A stretch of 64,000 bases of DNA. Origin: Alkalicoccus chagannorensis DSM 18086. Lineage in GTDB: Bacteria; Bacillota; Bacilli; Bacillales; Salisediminibacteriaceae. Below, in pieces: positions 20,902 to 30,363 of the stretch. The DNA lies in assembly GCF_000429725.1 (NCBI RefSeq), contig NZ_AUCK01000001.1:124001-188000 (forward strand). Direction: 5' to 3'. The notes beneath the pieces were generated by a model. The model was given only the letters and a program-made list of their open reading frames with translations, was not told the DNA's origin and made no database searches. A program made the translations under genes and the position numbers. Position 1 is the first letter of the stretch. Each line of letters starts with the position of its first letter.

Positions 20902-21834
20902 ATGAAAGATATTGGAGGAATCGTTCCGCTCTGGAAGCCGAGAGGAATGACATCATTTGACGCAGTTCAGCAGGTCAGACGAATCTATCAGACAAAGAAG
21001 GCAGGACACACCGGGACGCTTGATCCGGATGTCGAAGGGGTGCTTCTAGTATGTCTGAACCGTGCTACGAAACTGGTGGAGTATTTGACAGGGGAGGACA
21101 AAGTCTATGAAGGAGAAGTGACATTCGGGACGGCGACGGACACGGAGGACAGTTCCGGTACGGTCACTGCTCACGGACCGGTGCCCGAGCTCACGAATGC
21201 AGATGCCGATCACCTGCTTGCTTCTTTTACAGGCTCTTTGATGCAGACTCCTCCTATGTATTCCGCCGTTAAAATAAACGGGAAGAAACTGTATGAATAT
21301 GCAAGGGAAGGCCGTGTTATCGACAGGCCGGCGCGCGAAGTTTTCATTCATGAATTGTCCCGTCAGGGGGATGTTACATATCATGACACCTCAGCATCAT
21401 TTCGTTTTCGAGTCCGCTGCAGCAAAGGGACGTTTATCCGAACGCTTTGTGTCCAATTCGGTCATGCGCTGAGCACAGAAGCGCACATGTCGGATCTCAT
21501 CCGCACGCGAAGCGGTTCGATGGATGCGAATGCCTGTGTCGGGCTGGAGACATTGAGGCAGCATGATGACCCGGAACAGCTTCTTCTTCCAATGGAACAA
21601 GCGGTCGATCACCTCCACGGAATGACGGTGGATGAAGAGACCCGGCAGAAGATTCTTCACGGAGGTCTCCTCCGTGCACCGGAAGGAAGCGGGCTTTTTT
21701 CAAAGCCTTATTTCCCTGTTTATGATCAACAGGGGCACCTTCTTGCCCTGTACAAGTGGGATGAAAAACGGGAGGGCATGATCAAGCCGGAGAAAATGAT
21801 CCGGACGGCGGATCAGAAGGAGGAGCATCAATGA
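20902..21834 (+). CDS. truB: tRNA pseudouridine-55 synthase
   Basis: Makes pseudouridine 55 in the T loop of tRNAs. The 310-residue protein has the catalytic AGHTGTLDPDVEGVL motif (about residues 34-48, with the active-site Asp in TLDPD), and KINGKKLYEYAREG and CSKGTFIRTLC motifs of family II enzymes. The ATG at 20902 follows AGGGGAG. An upstream in-frame ATG at 20884 is unlikely. Its stop overlaps the ribF start (ATGA). Confidence 0.96.
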   Translation: MKDIGGIVPLWKPRGMTSFDAVQQVRRIYQTKKAGHTGTLDPDVEGVLLVCLNRATKLVEYLTGEDKVYEGEVTFGTATDTEDSSGTVTAHGPVPELTNADADHLLASFTGSLMQTPPMYSAVKINGKKLYEYAREGRVIDRPAREVFIHELSRQGDVTYHDTSASFRFRVRCSKGTFIRTLCVQFGHALSTEAHMSDLIRTRSGSMDANACVGLETLRQHDDPEQLLLPMEQAVDHLHGMTVDEETRQKILHGGLLRAPEGSGLFSKPYFPVYDQQGHLLALYKWDEKREGMIKPEKMIRTADQKEEHQ

Positions 21835-22754
21835 AAACTCTTCATCTGCAGCATCCTGTGCAGCAGGGCGGCTTTGACCCGTCCGTCTGTGCTCTCGGTT
21901 TTTTCGACGGCGTTCACCGCGGACATCAGCAGGTGATACAGACTGCCATAGACAAGGCTCGCGAATCCGGTGTTCACTCGGCTGTTATGACGTTTGATCC
22001 CCATCCGAAAGAAGTTCTCCGCGGTATAGATGCCGGTTACATTACACTTCTTCATGAGAAAGAAGCACTCTGCCGCGACATGGGTGTCGACCTTTTTTAT
22101 GTTGTCCGATTCGATGAGCGCTTTGCATCCCTGACGCCCCAGCAGTTTGTAGACCAGTTCATTCTTGGTTTGTCCATCACCCATGTCACAGCAGGATTTG
22201 ACTACACCTTCGGTCAGAAAGGAAGAGGTACCATGGAAACGTTCTCCTTTCATTCACGTGGAAAAGTTACATCCACAACGGTGGATAAATTTGAGGAGAA
22301 GGGCGAGAAAATCAGCTCAACGGCGGTGCGCAGAGCACTCGAAGAAGGGAATGTGCCGGCGGCCGCCGATGCGCTCGGGCGGCTTCATTCCGTCACAGGG
22401 ACCGTTGTGGAGGGAGAAAAACGGGGACGTACAATCGGTTTTCCGACTGCAAACGTGCAGGTTCCACGGAAAAAACTGCTTCCGGCAGACGGTGTCTACG
22501 CCGTAAAGCTGATGGCAGAGGGAAAAGAGTACGCCGCGGTCGCCAACATTGGCTCCAAACCGACATTCCACGAAGACCATCCCCAGACACTTGAAGTGCA
22601 CGTGTTTGACTTTGATCAGGATCTTTACGGTAAAGCAGTCACCGTATCGTTTATCGACTGGGTCCGCGGAGAGAAAAAATTCGATTCTCTGGAAGGGTTA
22701 AAAGCGCAGATCCAAGCGGATGCGGAGAAAGCGAGAACCATCGCAGCGGATTAA
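21831..22754 (+). CDS. ribF: bifunctional riboflavin kinase / FAD synthetase
   Basis: Phosphorylates riboflavin to FMN and adenylates it to FAD (called ribC in B. subtilis). The 307-residue protein has the nucleotidyltransferase domain with [15 protein letters not shown] (about 20-34) and the [10 protein letters not shown] motif (about 161-170), then the kinase domain with [11 protein letters not shown] (about 200-210) and [15 protein letters not shown]. It overlaps truB by four bases, so the two genes are coupled. Confidence 0.96.
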   Translation: MKTLHLQHPVQQGGFDPSVCALGFFDGVHRGHQQVIQTAIDKARESGVHSAVMTFDPHPKEVLRGIDAGYITLLHEKEALCRDMGVDLFYVVRFDERFASLTPQQFVDQFILGLSITHVTAGFDYTFGQKGRGTMETFSFHSRGKVTSTTVDKFEEKGEKISSTAVRRALEEGNVPAAADALGRLHSVTGTVVEGEKRGRTIGFPTANVQVPRKKLLPADGVYAVKLMAEGKEYAAVANIGSKPTFHEDHPQTLEVHVFDFDQDLYGKAVTVSFIDWVRGEKKFDSLEGLKAQIQADAEKARTIAAD

Positions 22755-22762
22755 ATTCATGG

Positions 22763-22791
22763 TTGCACTCGTCATGAATTTTCGTTATGAT
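22763..22791 (+). promoter_or_regulatory. putative sigma-A promoter for rpsO
   Basis: TTGCAC (22763-22768), a 17-base spacer and TATGAT (22786-22791), just after ribF. The resulting leader of about 80 bases contains GC-rich inverted segments and could be the S15 feedback site. Confidence 0.7.
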
Positions 22792-22878
22792 AGTAAAGTC
22801 GAACCGGCGCATGGCAGCGCGATTCACCAACGCCTGCTGGGCGGACGGCGATTACTAATTTTTCAGGAGGTGAATAGG

Positions 22879-23148
22879 ATGGCTTTGACTCAAGAGCGTA
22901 AAAATGAGCTGATCAGCCAGTTCAAGACGCACGAGAACGACACTGGATCCCCAGAGGTTCAGGTTGCTATCCTGACAGAACAAATCACAACGCTGAACGA
23001 ACATCTGCGCACACACAAGAAGGATCACCACTCCAGAAGAGGACTTCTGAAGATGGTCGGCCAGCGTCGTAACCTGCTGACGTACCTGCGTAAGAAGGAC
23101 GTTACTCGTTACCGTGAAGTTGTTGACAAACTTGGACTACGCCGATAA
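22879..23148 (+). CDS. rpsO: 30S ribosomal protein S15
   Basis: Primary 16S rRNA binder of the central domain. The 89-residue protein has the S15 signatures [17 protein letters not shown] (about 24-40) and [19 protein letters not shown] (about 45-63). The ATG at 22879 follows AGGAGGTGAATAGG. The stand-alone gene has its own promoter and a strong terminator before pnp, as in Bacillus. S15 is known to repress its own mRNA in related bacteria. Whether this leader does so is inferred. Confidence 0.98.
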   Translation: MALTQERKNELISQFKTHENDTGSPEVQVAILTEQITTLNEHLRTHKKDHHSRRGLLKMVGQRRNLLTYLRKKDVTRYREVVDKLGLRR

Positions 23149-23155
23149 GGCTGAC

Positions 23156-23182
23156 AGCGGGGGCACTGCCCCCGCTTTTTTT
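23156..23182 (+). terminator. intrinsic terminator between rpsO and pnp
   Basis: AGCGGGGGC (23156-23164), ACT loop, GCCCCCGCT (23168-23176), then a T run to 23182. Confidence 0.92.
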
Positions 23183-23331
23183 CTGTATTCAAACCGCCTG
23201 GAGATTCTTTTCTTCCCCTATCATTTCTGATATGATGAATAAGGATTCGAGGGCATCAACCTATACTCCAACAGATACGATGTTTTACATACTGCGCAGA
23301 TGATGCAGATGAAGAGAGGGGTACAATAAAT

Positions 23332-25425
23332 ATGGGTAACGACAATCAGACATTTACTACAGAATGGGCCGGCAGAACACTGACCGTGGAAACCGGTGTA
23401 TATGCAAAACAGGCGAACGGCGCGGTGATGGTGCGCTACGGAGATACAGCAGTTCTCTCCGCTGCAACGGCATCCAAAGAACCAAAAGACCTGCCGTTTT
23501 TCCCGTTGACGGTCAACTACGAAGAGCGACTGTATGCCGCAGGCAAAATTCCCGGCGGCTTTATTAAAAGAGAAGGGCGTCCGAGTGACCATGCCGTGCT
23601 GACGAGCCGCCTGATCGACCGGCCGATCCGTCCGCTTTTTCCGGACGGATTCCGCAATGATCTGCAGGTGATCAGCATCGTCATGAGTAACGATCAGGAC
23701 TGCCCTCCGGAGATGGCCGCTATGCTCGGTTCCTCTCTGGCGCTTGGTGTGTCGGATGTCCCATTCGGTGGACCGATCGCCGGCGTAACGGTAGGACGCA
23801 TTGACGGGGCGTTTATGATCAACCCAAGTACGGATGATATGGAGAAGAGTGATATCGACCTCATCGTTGCAGGGACGAAAGACGCGATCAACATGGTGGA
23901 AGCCGGCGCGGAAGAAGTTCCTGAAGACGTTATGCTGGAAGCCATTCTCTTTGGACACGAAGAGATCAAGCGGCTGGTGGAATTCCAGGAGCAGGTAATC
24001 GCAGCTGTTGGAAAAGCAAAAATGGAATTTGCGCTGAAGACCGATGATCCTGAGCTGGAACAGGAACTGCGCAGTAGTGCCGTCTCCAAGCTCGAGGAAG
24101 CTGCTATGGTAGTCGACAAGCAGGATCGTGACACGGCGGTGAAAGCGGTCATGGATGAATTTGCGGAAGCGTATGCATCCGAAGAAGCGGACCAGGACCG
24201 CTCCAAAGAAGTGAAGGACATCCTCGACAAACTGTTTAAAGAAGTGGTGCGCAGACTGATTACAAAGAAAGGAATCCGACCGGACGGCCGCGGTGTGGAC
24301 GAAATCCGCGCGCTGCAGTCACAGGTGGATATGCTTCCTCGTACACATGGATCTGCCATGTTCACCCGGGGGCAGACGCAGGCGCTCAGCATTTGTACAC
24401 TCGGTGCACTTGGAGATGTTCAGATTCTCGACGGTCTCGGAATCGAAGAATCAAAACGCTTCATGCATCACTACAACTTCCCGCAGTTCAGCGTGGGTGA
24501 AACAGGGCCGATACGCGGACCCGGCCGCCGGGAAATCGGGCACGGAGCTCTCGGTGAACGTGCGCTGGAAAAGGTCATCCCATCTGAGAAAGAGTTTCCT
24601 TATACGATTCGTCTCGTGTCGGAAGTACTCGAATCAAACGGATCGACTTCCCAGGCTTCCATTTGTGCGAGTACGCTTGCCATGATGGCAGCGGGTGTTC
24701 CGATTAAAGCACCGGTCGCAGGGATAGCGATGGGACTGGTTAAGCACGAAGACGATGTCGAAGTACTCACAGATATTCAAGGGATGGAAGATGCCCTCGG
24801 AGATATGGACTTTAAGGTTGCCGGAACCCGCGAAGGTGTCACGGCGCTGCAAATGGATATCAAAATCGAAGGCATTGACCGGGCGGTGCTGGAACAGGCC
24901 CTCTCGCAGGCGAAAAACGGCCGTATGACGATTCTGGACAACATGCAGGAGGCTATCGGCTCCTCCCGCAGTGAGCTGAGTGATTATGCTCCGAAAATCA
25001 TGACGATGAACATCAGTCCGGATAAGATTCGTGACGTTGTTGGCCCGGGCGGAAAAACGATCAATCAGATCATCGATGATACGGGTGTGAAAATTGACAT
25101 TGAACAAGACGGTCGTGTGTACATCTCCTCCACGAATGCCGAAGACAACGAGAAAGCGAAAAAGACGATTGAAGATCTCGTCCGTGACGTAGAGGTAGGA
25201 CAGACGTACCTCGGGAAAGTGAAGCGGATTGAAAAGTTCGGTGCATTTGTGGAACTGTTTAAAGGCAAGGACGGCCTCGTTCATATTTCCCAGCTCGCGC
25301 ATGAACGAGTCGGAAAGGTCGAGGACATTGTCGAAATCGGCGATGAAGTGATGGTAAAAGTAACGGAAATCGACAATCAGGGGCGTGTCAACCTGTCGCG
25401 CAAAGCGATGCTGGACAGTCAATAA
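23332..25425 (+). CDS. pnp: polyribonucleotide nucleotidyltransferase (PNPase)
   Basis: 3'-5' phosphorolytic exoribonuclease, the main 3' mRNA decay enzyme of Bacillus. The 697-residue protein has two RNase PH domains (first with [15 protein letters not shown] and [13 protein letters not shown]; second with [11 protein letters not shown] and [17 protein letters not shown]), then a KH domain ([18 protein letters not shown], about 567-584) and an S1 domain ([14 protein letters not shown], about 628-641). Length is normal. A possible TATGAT -10 box is near 23230 with a weak -35. RNase Y and RNase J2, its usual partners, are also in this window. Confidence 0.98.
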   Translation: MGNDNQTFTTEWAGRTLTVETGVYAKQANGAVMVRYGDTAVLSAATASKEPKDLPFFPLTVNYEERLYAAGKIPGGFIKREGRPSDHAVLTSRLIDRPIRPLFPDGFRNDLQVISIVMSNDQDCPPEMAAMLGSSLALGVSDVPFGGPIAGVTVGRIDGAFMINPSTDDMEKSDIDLIVAGTKDAINMVEAGAEEVPEDVMLEAILFGHEEIKRLVEFQEQVIAAVGKAKMEFALKTDDPELEQELRSSAVSKLEEAAMVVDKQDRDTAVKAVMDEFAEAYASEEADQDRSKEVKDILDKLFKEVVRRLITKKGIRPDGRGVDEIRALQSQVDMLPRTHGSAMFTRGQTQALSICTLGALGDVQILDGLGIEESKRFMHHYNFPQFSVGETGPIRGPGRREIGHGALGERALEKVIPSEKEFPYTIRLVSEVLESNGSTSQASICASTLAMMAAGVPIKAPVAGIAMGLVKHEDDVEVLTDIQGMEDALGDMDFKVAGTREGVTALQMDIKIEGIDRAVLEQALSQAKNGRMTILDNMQEAIGSSRSELSDYAPKIMTMNISPDKIRDVVGPGGKTINQIIDDTGVKIDIEQDGRVYISSTNAEDNEKAKKTIEDLVRDVEVGQTYLGKVKRIEKFGAFVELFKGKDGLVHISQLAHERVGKVEDIVEIGDEVMVKVTEIDNQGRVNLSRKAMLDSQ

Positions 25426-25439
25426 TTCGTATGACACCA

Positions 25440-25484
25440 GGCAGCAGCCGGAACTTGCCCCGTTCCTGCTGCTGCCTTCCTTAT
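25440..25484 (+). terminator. intrinsic terminator after pnp
   Basis: GGCAGCAGC-C-GGAAC (25440-25454) pairs with GTTCC-T-GCTGCTGCC (25462-25476), a 14-bp stem with one internal mismatch, followed by TTCCTTAT. Confidence 0.75.
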
Positions 25485-25545
25485 ATCCGCAGCAGGTACG
25501 AGCTGCTTAGGCTGGATTGGATGAGGAAAGAAAGGAGCTGCTGAA

Positions 25546-26814
25546 TTGCTGCAGAAAACCACGTTAATCAATGGCGTCCGTCTCCTGACGGATGTGGATA
25601 CCCGCGTCCGTTCCGTCTCTATGGGGATTTGGGTGCGGATCGGTTCCCGATATGAGAAAGCGGAGATGAAGGGGATGGCCCACTTTATCGAGCACATGAT
25701 ATTTAAAGGCACAAAAGAACGGACGGCGAAAGAAATTGCCGAAGCTTTTGATGCTGTTGGCGGTTATGTCAATGCGATGACTTCCAAAGAATACACAGCG
25801 TACTATGCGAAAGTACTGGATACGCATGCTTCGGATGCGCTGGAAGTGCTCGCCGATATGTTTTTCCACTCGAATTTCGACAGTGTCGAGATGGACAAAG
25901 AGAAACAGGTCGTAAAAGAAGAAATTGATATGTATGAAGATACGCCGGATGATCTCGTTCATGAGATACTTGCGGAGGCAGCTTATAAAAACCATGCGCT
26001 GGCCGCACCGATTCTTGGTACAGAGGAGACGCTCGATGCTTTTACGAGAGAAGATATCCTCTCGTTCATGAAGCACCATTACGGAGCAGAGGAAGTCGTC
26101 CTGTCGCTTGCGGGCAATGTCAGCCCGGAGCTGGTGGAGCATGCGCAGAAGCTGTTTGAACCACTCCAGCCAGGAGAGAGACTTCCAGAAGCGGATACTC
26201 CTGCTTTTCATCCCGGCACGGAAATTCGAAAGAAGGAAACCGAACAGGCTCATCTCTGCTATGGTTACGAAGGATTTGGCATGGAAGACGAAACATTATA
26301 TCCGGCGGTACTGATCAATAATGTACTTGGTGGAAACATGAGCAGCAGGCTCTTTCAGGAAATCCGGGAGGACCGCGGGCTTGCTTATTCGGTGTTTTCC
26401 TACCACGAAGCGTTTGCCGGATGCGGGATGCTGACAATCTATGCCGGCTGCCAGCAGGAAAACCTGGACGAAGTATGCCGGCTGATTGAGCAGGAAACGG
26501 CGGCCATCGCAGCAGACGGATTGACCGAAAGAGAACTGTATCACGCGAAAGAGCAGCTGAAAGGAAGCCTCCTCTTAAGCCTGGAGAGCTCCAGCGCGCA
26601 CATGAGCCGAAATGCGAAGAACGAACTGCTTCTCGGTGAGCACGAAGAAATGGAGACAATCACGGAAAAGATCGATTTAGTTTCCATGGAAGATATCCGC
26701 AGAACGGCCCGGCGGATGTTTCAAACGGAGCCGGCGGTTGCTCTTGTCAGCAGAGAGGGGCGTCTGCCAGAGTCCATGAGAAATCGAATGCAGACCGGTG
26801 TTCAAAACGACTGA
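25546..26814 (+). CDS. mlpA: M16 family zinc peptidase MlpA (YmxG)
   Basis: Pitrilysin/processing-peptidase-like zinc protease, 422 residues. The inverted zinc motif HFIEHMIF (HxxEH, about residues 47-54) and the downstream EEIDMYEDTPDD segment with the third ligand Glu (about 125-136) are intact, so it should be active. TTG at 25546 lies behind GAAAGGAGC. B. subtilis MlpA sits between ylxY and ymxH next to spoVFAB. Here pnp is directly before it and asd directly after, so those neighbours are gone. Substrate unknown. Confidence 0.9.
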   Translation: MLQKTTLINGVRLLTDVDTRVRSVSMGIWVRIGSRYEKAEMKGMAHFIEHMIFKGTKERTAKEIAEAFDAVGGYVNAMTSKEYTAYYAKVLDTHASDALEVLADMFFHSNFDSVEMDKEKQVVKEEIDMYEDTPDDLVHEILAEAAYKNHALAAPILGTEETLDAFTREDILSFMKHHYGAEEVVLSLAGNVSPELVEHAQKLFEPLQPGERLPEADTPAFHPGTEIRKKETEQAHLCYGYEGFGMEDETLYPAVLINNVLGGNMSSRLFQEIREDRGLAYSVFSYHEAFAGCGMLTIYAGCQQENLDEVCRLIEQETAAIAADGLTERELYHAKEQLKGSLLLSLESSSAHMSRNAKNELLLGEHEEMETITEKIDLVSMEDIRRTARRMFQTEPAVALVSREGRLPESMRNRMQTGVQND

Positions 26815-26850
26815 AGCGGTTGTATCGTCTCTCATCGTGCAGAATGGCTG

Positions 26851-26879
26851 GTGCAGAGCATCCGTGGAACTGCTATAAT
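26851..26879 (+). promoter_or_regulatory. possible promoter for asd
   Basis: A perfect TATAAT (26874-26879) with GTGCAG (26851-26856) 17 bases upstream, 43 bases before the asd start. The -35 is poor. Confidence 0.4.
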
Positions 26880-26922
26880 TTTGGAGTGGAAAGAATCAAC
26901 CAACGTGAAAGGGGTCGCAATC

Positions 26923-27969
26923 ATGTCCAACCAAACATTCAATATTGCCGTCGTAGGCGCTACAGGAGCCGTAGGAGAGCAGATGCTCGAGGTGCTTGAC
27001 CGGCTGAAATTTCCGATCGCTTCCATTAAGCTCTTGTCTTCAAGTCGTTCAGCAGGGAAGAAAATCCACTTTCAAGGCGAGGAACTCACCGTGGAAGAGG
27101 CAAAGCCGGAATCATTCGAGAACGTGCAGCTGGCCTTGTTCTCAGCAGGTGGTTCGGTTTCGAAAGCACTGGCTCAGGAGGCAGTGGACCGCGGAGCTGT
27201 CGTTGTAGATAACACGAGTGCCTTCCGTATGGATCCAGAGGTGCCCCTGGTTGTGCCGGAAGTCAATGCGGATGCCATGAAGGAACATCAGGGCATTATT
27301 GCTAATCCAAACTGCTCCACCATTCAAATGGCGGCTGCGCTTGAACCGGTACGACGTGCTTACGGAATAAATAAACTCATCGTCAGCACGTATCAGGCAG
27401 TATCCGGCGCTGGTGCAGATGCCGTAGATGAGATGTATGAACAGTCCCGTCAAATTCTCGATGGAGATGACATAGAGCCGAAAGTACTGCCGGTATCCGG
27501 TGATAAAAAGCACTATCAGATCGCATTCAACGCCGTGCCGCAGATTGATGTATTCACGGAGAACGGCTACACCTTTGAAGAGATGAAAATGATCAACGAG
27601 ACGAAGAAAATCACAGGTGATGATTCCATGCATGTGGCTGCTACCTGTGTCCGTCTCCCTGTCGAGACTGGTCATTCTGAATCCATCTATATTGAGACGG
27701 ATAAGGATGGACTCACGGTGGAAGGAATGAAGCAGCTGATGCGCGATGCGGAGGGAATCACCCTGCAGGATGATCCGTCATCCCAGCTGTATCCGCTGGC
27801 TTCAGATGCCCACGGAAAAGACGATGTCTTCGTCGGGCGTATCCGCCAGGATCTTGATAATCCGAAAGGTTTCCACCTCTGGGTTGTAGCAGATAATCTG
27901 TTAAAAGGTGCTGCGTTGAACTCCGTCCAGATCGCTTTTTCCCTCATCCGGCAGGGACTTTTAAAATAA
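26923..27969 (+). CDS. asd: aspartate-semialdehyde dehydrogenase
   Basis: NADPH-dependent reduction of aspartyl phosphate to aspartate semialdehyde, the branch point for lysine/DAP, threonine and methionine. The 348-residue protein has the Rossmann motif VVGATGAVGEQM (about 9-20), the catalytic-Cys region IIANPNCSTIQM (about 125-136) and the MHVAATCVRLPV segment with active-site His downstream. ATG 26923 follows AAAGGGG. It heads the asd-dapG-dapA group. In B. subtilis spoVFA and spoVFB come immediately before it, but here they are absent. Confidence 0.97.
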   Translation: MSNQTFNIAVVGATGAVGEQMLEVLDRLKFPIASIKLLSSSRSAGKKIHFQGEELTVEEAKPESFENVQLALFSAGGSVSKALAQEAVDRGAVVVDNTSAFRMDPEVPLVVPEVNADAMKEHQGIIANPNCSTIQMAAALEPVRRAYGINKLIVSTYQAVSGAGADAVDEMYEQSRQILDGDDIEPKVLPVSGDKKHYQIAFNAVPQIDVFTENGYTFEEMKMINETKKITGDDSMHVAATCVRLPVETGHSESIYIETDKDGLTVEGMKQLMRDAEGITLQDDPSSQLYPLASDAHGKDDVFVGRIRQDLDNPKGFHLWVVADNLLKGAALNSVQIAFSLIRQGLLK

Positions 27970-28042
27970 CTTTGCAACGACACGGCAGTATCGCCGCTGC
28001 ATTTCCGGCAGAACAGGAGAAGCAGCAGCAGAACATGGAAGA

Positions 28043-28083
28043 GGCTTCCGCCGGATCCGTCCGGTGGAGAGGCCTTTTCTCTT
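28043..28083 (+). terminator. terminator-like hairpin between asd and dapG
   Basis: TCCGCCGGA (28047-28055) and TCCGGTGGA (28060-28068) form a 9-bp stem with TCCG loop and one G-U pair, extended by GGC/GCC, followed by TTTTCTCTT. It probably attenuates read-through into dapG. Confidence 0.65.
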
Positions 28084-28174
28084 GATCATCCGGTGGAAAG
28101 AGGCGGAACGGAACATGTACATAACCGGCCGCGCCACCTGCAGCTAAACGACCTCAATCGAAAGTGGGGATAGC

Positions 28175-29386
28175 ATGGACAAAAAAATCATTGTTCAAAA
28201 ATTCGGAGGATCCTCGCTCCAGAACGACGAGCGCCGCGGCCAGTGTGCAGAGCACGTTGCTGCGGCGCTTCGTGATGGAGCGAAAGTGGTTGTCGTCGTA
28301 TCGGCGATGGGCCGCTCCGGGGATCCATACGCTACGGACACGCTGTTGTCTTTAATAGGCGGAGAAGCGCCAGTCGTATCGTCTAAAGACCGCGACCTGC
28401 TCGTTTCCTGCGGAGAATCTATATCTGCTGTCGTTTTCACGTCCCTTCTGCAGTCCCGCGGCATTCACGCAGCGGCAATGACGGGGGCGGAAGCTGGGTT
28501 CCGGACAACGGATACATACGGCGATGCGCGTATCATCAGCATGGAAACCGGAGCGCTGGAAGAGGCGCTGAAAGAACAAGATGTCATCGTAGTAACCGGC
28601 TTCCAGGGAATGACGCCGAAAGGGACCACCGCTACGCTCGGCCGAGGTGGTTCCGACACGTCCGCCGCGGCCGTAGGCGCTGCTCTGAATGCGGCACGTG
28701 TTGATATATTCACCGACGTCCCGGGCATCATGACAGCAGACCCCAGGATGGTCGAGCATGCGGCTCCGCTGGAAGTCATTACGTACCATGAAGTGAGTAA
28801 CATGGCTCATCAGGGAGCAAAAGTCATTCATCCGCGTGCGGTAGAAGTCGCCATGCAGGCAGAGATCCCTCTCCGCATACGTTCTACGTGGGAGGACCAT
28901 CCGGGAACCTTAATTACCACTTCCACTTCACAGGTAAGAGGAAGAGATCTCGTGGAGCGTCCGGTAACAGCCGTGACGCATATGACCGGTCTGTCCCAGC
29001 TGAAAATCTACACGAATGACGGAGCAGCCGAGGTGTTCCGCCTGATGGCGGAGATGGGAATCTCCGTTGATTTTATCTCTATTCATCCGGATTTTTTAAG
29101 CTTTACTGTCCCGGAATCCCGTCGTGCTGAGGCTGAAGGCTCTTTACAGAAAGCAGGCTTTGAAGTAGGATGGACGGACAAATGTGCAAAAGTGGCAGCT
29201 GTAGGCGCAGGAATGACAGGGCTGCCCGGGATTGCCTCAGCAATCGTCAATGCCCTGCATGAGAAGAACATCCCGATTCTGCAGTCCGCAGATTCTCACA
29301 CGACGATCTGGGTTCTCGTCCGGGATGAACACGTCAGAGCGGCAGTTCAAGCGCTGCACAATGCTTTTCTGCCTCAGCACAATTAA
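28175..29386 (+). CDS. dapG: aspartokinase (DapG type, monofunctional)
   Basis: Phosphorylates aspartate, the first step toward DAP and lysine. The 403-residue protein starts KKIIVQKFGGSSL, with the kinase KFGGSS signature, has GRGGSDTSAAAVGAAL (about 155-170), and ends with two ACT domains (VTAVTHMTGLSQLKIYTN and GMTGLPGIASAIVNAL). Bacillus DapG is the DAP-inhibited isozyme for cell wall and spore DAP. The position next to asd and dapA supports that isozyme. The start follows AAAGTGGGG. dapA follows after 13 bases. Confidence 0.95.
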   Translation: MDKKIIVQKFGGSSLQNDERRGQCAEHVAAALRDGAKVVVVVSAMGRSGDPYATDTLLSLIGGEAPVVSSKDRDLLVSCGESISAVVFTSLLQSRGIHAAAMTGAEAGFRTTDTYGDARIISMETGALEEALKEQDVIVVTGFQGMTPKGTTATLGRGGSDTSAAAVGAALNAARVDIFTDVPGIMTADPRMVEHAAPLEVITYHEVSNMAHQGAKVIHPRAVEVAMQAEIPLRIRSTWEDHPGTLITTSTSQVRGRDLVERPVTAVTHMTGLSQLKIYTNDGAAEVFRLMAEMGISVDFISIHPDFLSFTVPESRRAEAEGSLQKAGFEVGWTDKCAKVAAVGAGMTGLPGIASAIVNALHEKNIPILQSADSHTTIWVLVRDEHVRAAVQALHNAFLPQHN

Positions 29387-29399
29387 AGGAGGATGCGTG

Positions 29400-30299
29400 A
29401 TGAAACTAGGTAATGTCGTAACGGCGATGGTGACACCTTTCAATGAAGAAGGTCATGTAGCAGTCGATCAGTTGAAACCGCTGCTGGATGAGCTGATTCA
29501 CCGTGGCACCGAAGCGGTCATCGTTGGCGGAACCACGGGGGAATCTGCTACCTTGAGTATGCAGGAAAAAGCACTGCTGTACAGGGAGGCAGTCCGTGCG
29601 GCAGAGGGAAGAATCCCCGTCATCGCCGGGACCGGAATGAACGATACGTATGCAACTGCAGAGCTATCGAAGCAGGCAGCCGCAGATGGTGCAGATGGCA
29701 TTATGCTCGTAGCGCCGTATTATAACAAGCCCTCCCAGAAAGGGATTTACGAACACTTCAAGACGATCGCAGAGCAGGTGGATACGCCGGTGATGCTTTA
29801 CAACGTTCCGGGAAGAACGATGGTCAACATGCTTCCAGAAACGACCATTGCCCTCTCGGAAGTACCGAACATTACCTGCGTGAAGGAAGCGAGCGGGAAT
29901 CTGGACCAGATGACAGCCGTTATCGCGGGTGTTCCGGATGACTTCACAGTGTACACCGGGGATGACAGCCTGACGCTTCCATCGGTTGCCGTCGGAGCAG
30001 ATGGTGTTGTTTCGGTGTCCAGCCATATTATCGGCGCCGGGATGCAGGAGATGATCCAGGCGTACAGAAATGGCAGTACCGCACATGCAGCAGCACTGCA
30101 CCAGCAGCTGGTGCCGTTTATGAAGGCGATGTTCCTTGCCCCGAGCCCGGCTCCGGTCAAAGCTGCTCTCGCTATGCAGGGCATTCATACCGGTCCGGTC
30201 AGACTGCCGCTCATTCCACTGTCAGAAGAAGAACACGCTGTGGTCGCTCAGGCTCTCGACACCTTGACATCACGTGAACATCAGCCCTTTACAGGCTGA
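29400..30299 (+). CDS. dapA: 4-hydroxy-tetrahydrodipicolinate synthase
   Basis: Condenses pyruvate and aspartate semialdehyde in the lysine/DAP pathway. The 299-residue TIM-barrel protein has GGTTGESATLS (about 44-54), the LYNVPGRT segment with the active-site Tyr (about 133-140), and ITCVKEASGN with the Schiff-base Lys (about 158-167). AAAGGAGGATGCG precedes the ATG. It is last gene of the asd-dapG-dapA unit and is followed by a very strong terminator. Confidence 0.97.
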   Translation: MKLGNVVTAMVTPFNEEGHVAVDQLKPLLDELIHRGTEAVIVGGTTGESATLSMQEKALLYREAVRAAEGRIPVIAGTGMNDTYATAELSKQAAADGADGIMLVAPYYNKPSQKGIYEHFKTIAEQVDTPVMLYNVPGRTMVNMLPETTIALSEVPNITCVKEASGNLDQMTAVIAGVPDDFTVYTGDDSLTLPSVAVGADGVVSVSSHIIGAGMQEMIQAYRNGSTAHAAALHQQLVPFMKAMFLAPSPAPVKAALAMQGIHTGPVRLPLIPLSEEEHAVVAQALDTLTSREHQPFTG

Positions 30300-30321
30300 A
30301 AAAACAAATCGATCGTGTATC

Positions 30322-30363
30322 CCCCCCTTTCAGCCTCTTCGACAGGCTGAAAGGGGGGTTTTT
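30322..30363 (+). terminator. strong intrinsic terminator after dapA
   Basis: CCCCCCTTTCAGCCT (30322-30336) and AGGCTGAAAGGGGGG (30344-30358) form a perfect 15-bp stem with a 7-base loop, followed by five Ts. Confidence 0.93.

Noticed and set aside
27970-28174. Possible lysine riboswitch before dapG
   Set aside because: Space is about right, but none of the L-box conserved junction sequences are present; only a simple hairpin is visible.
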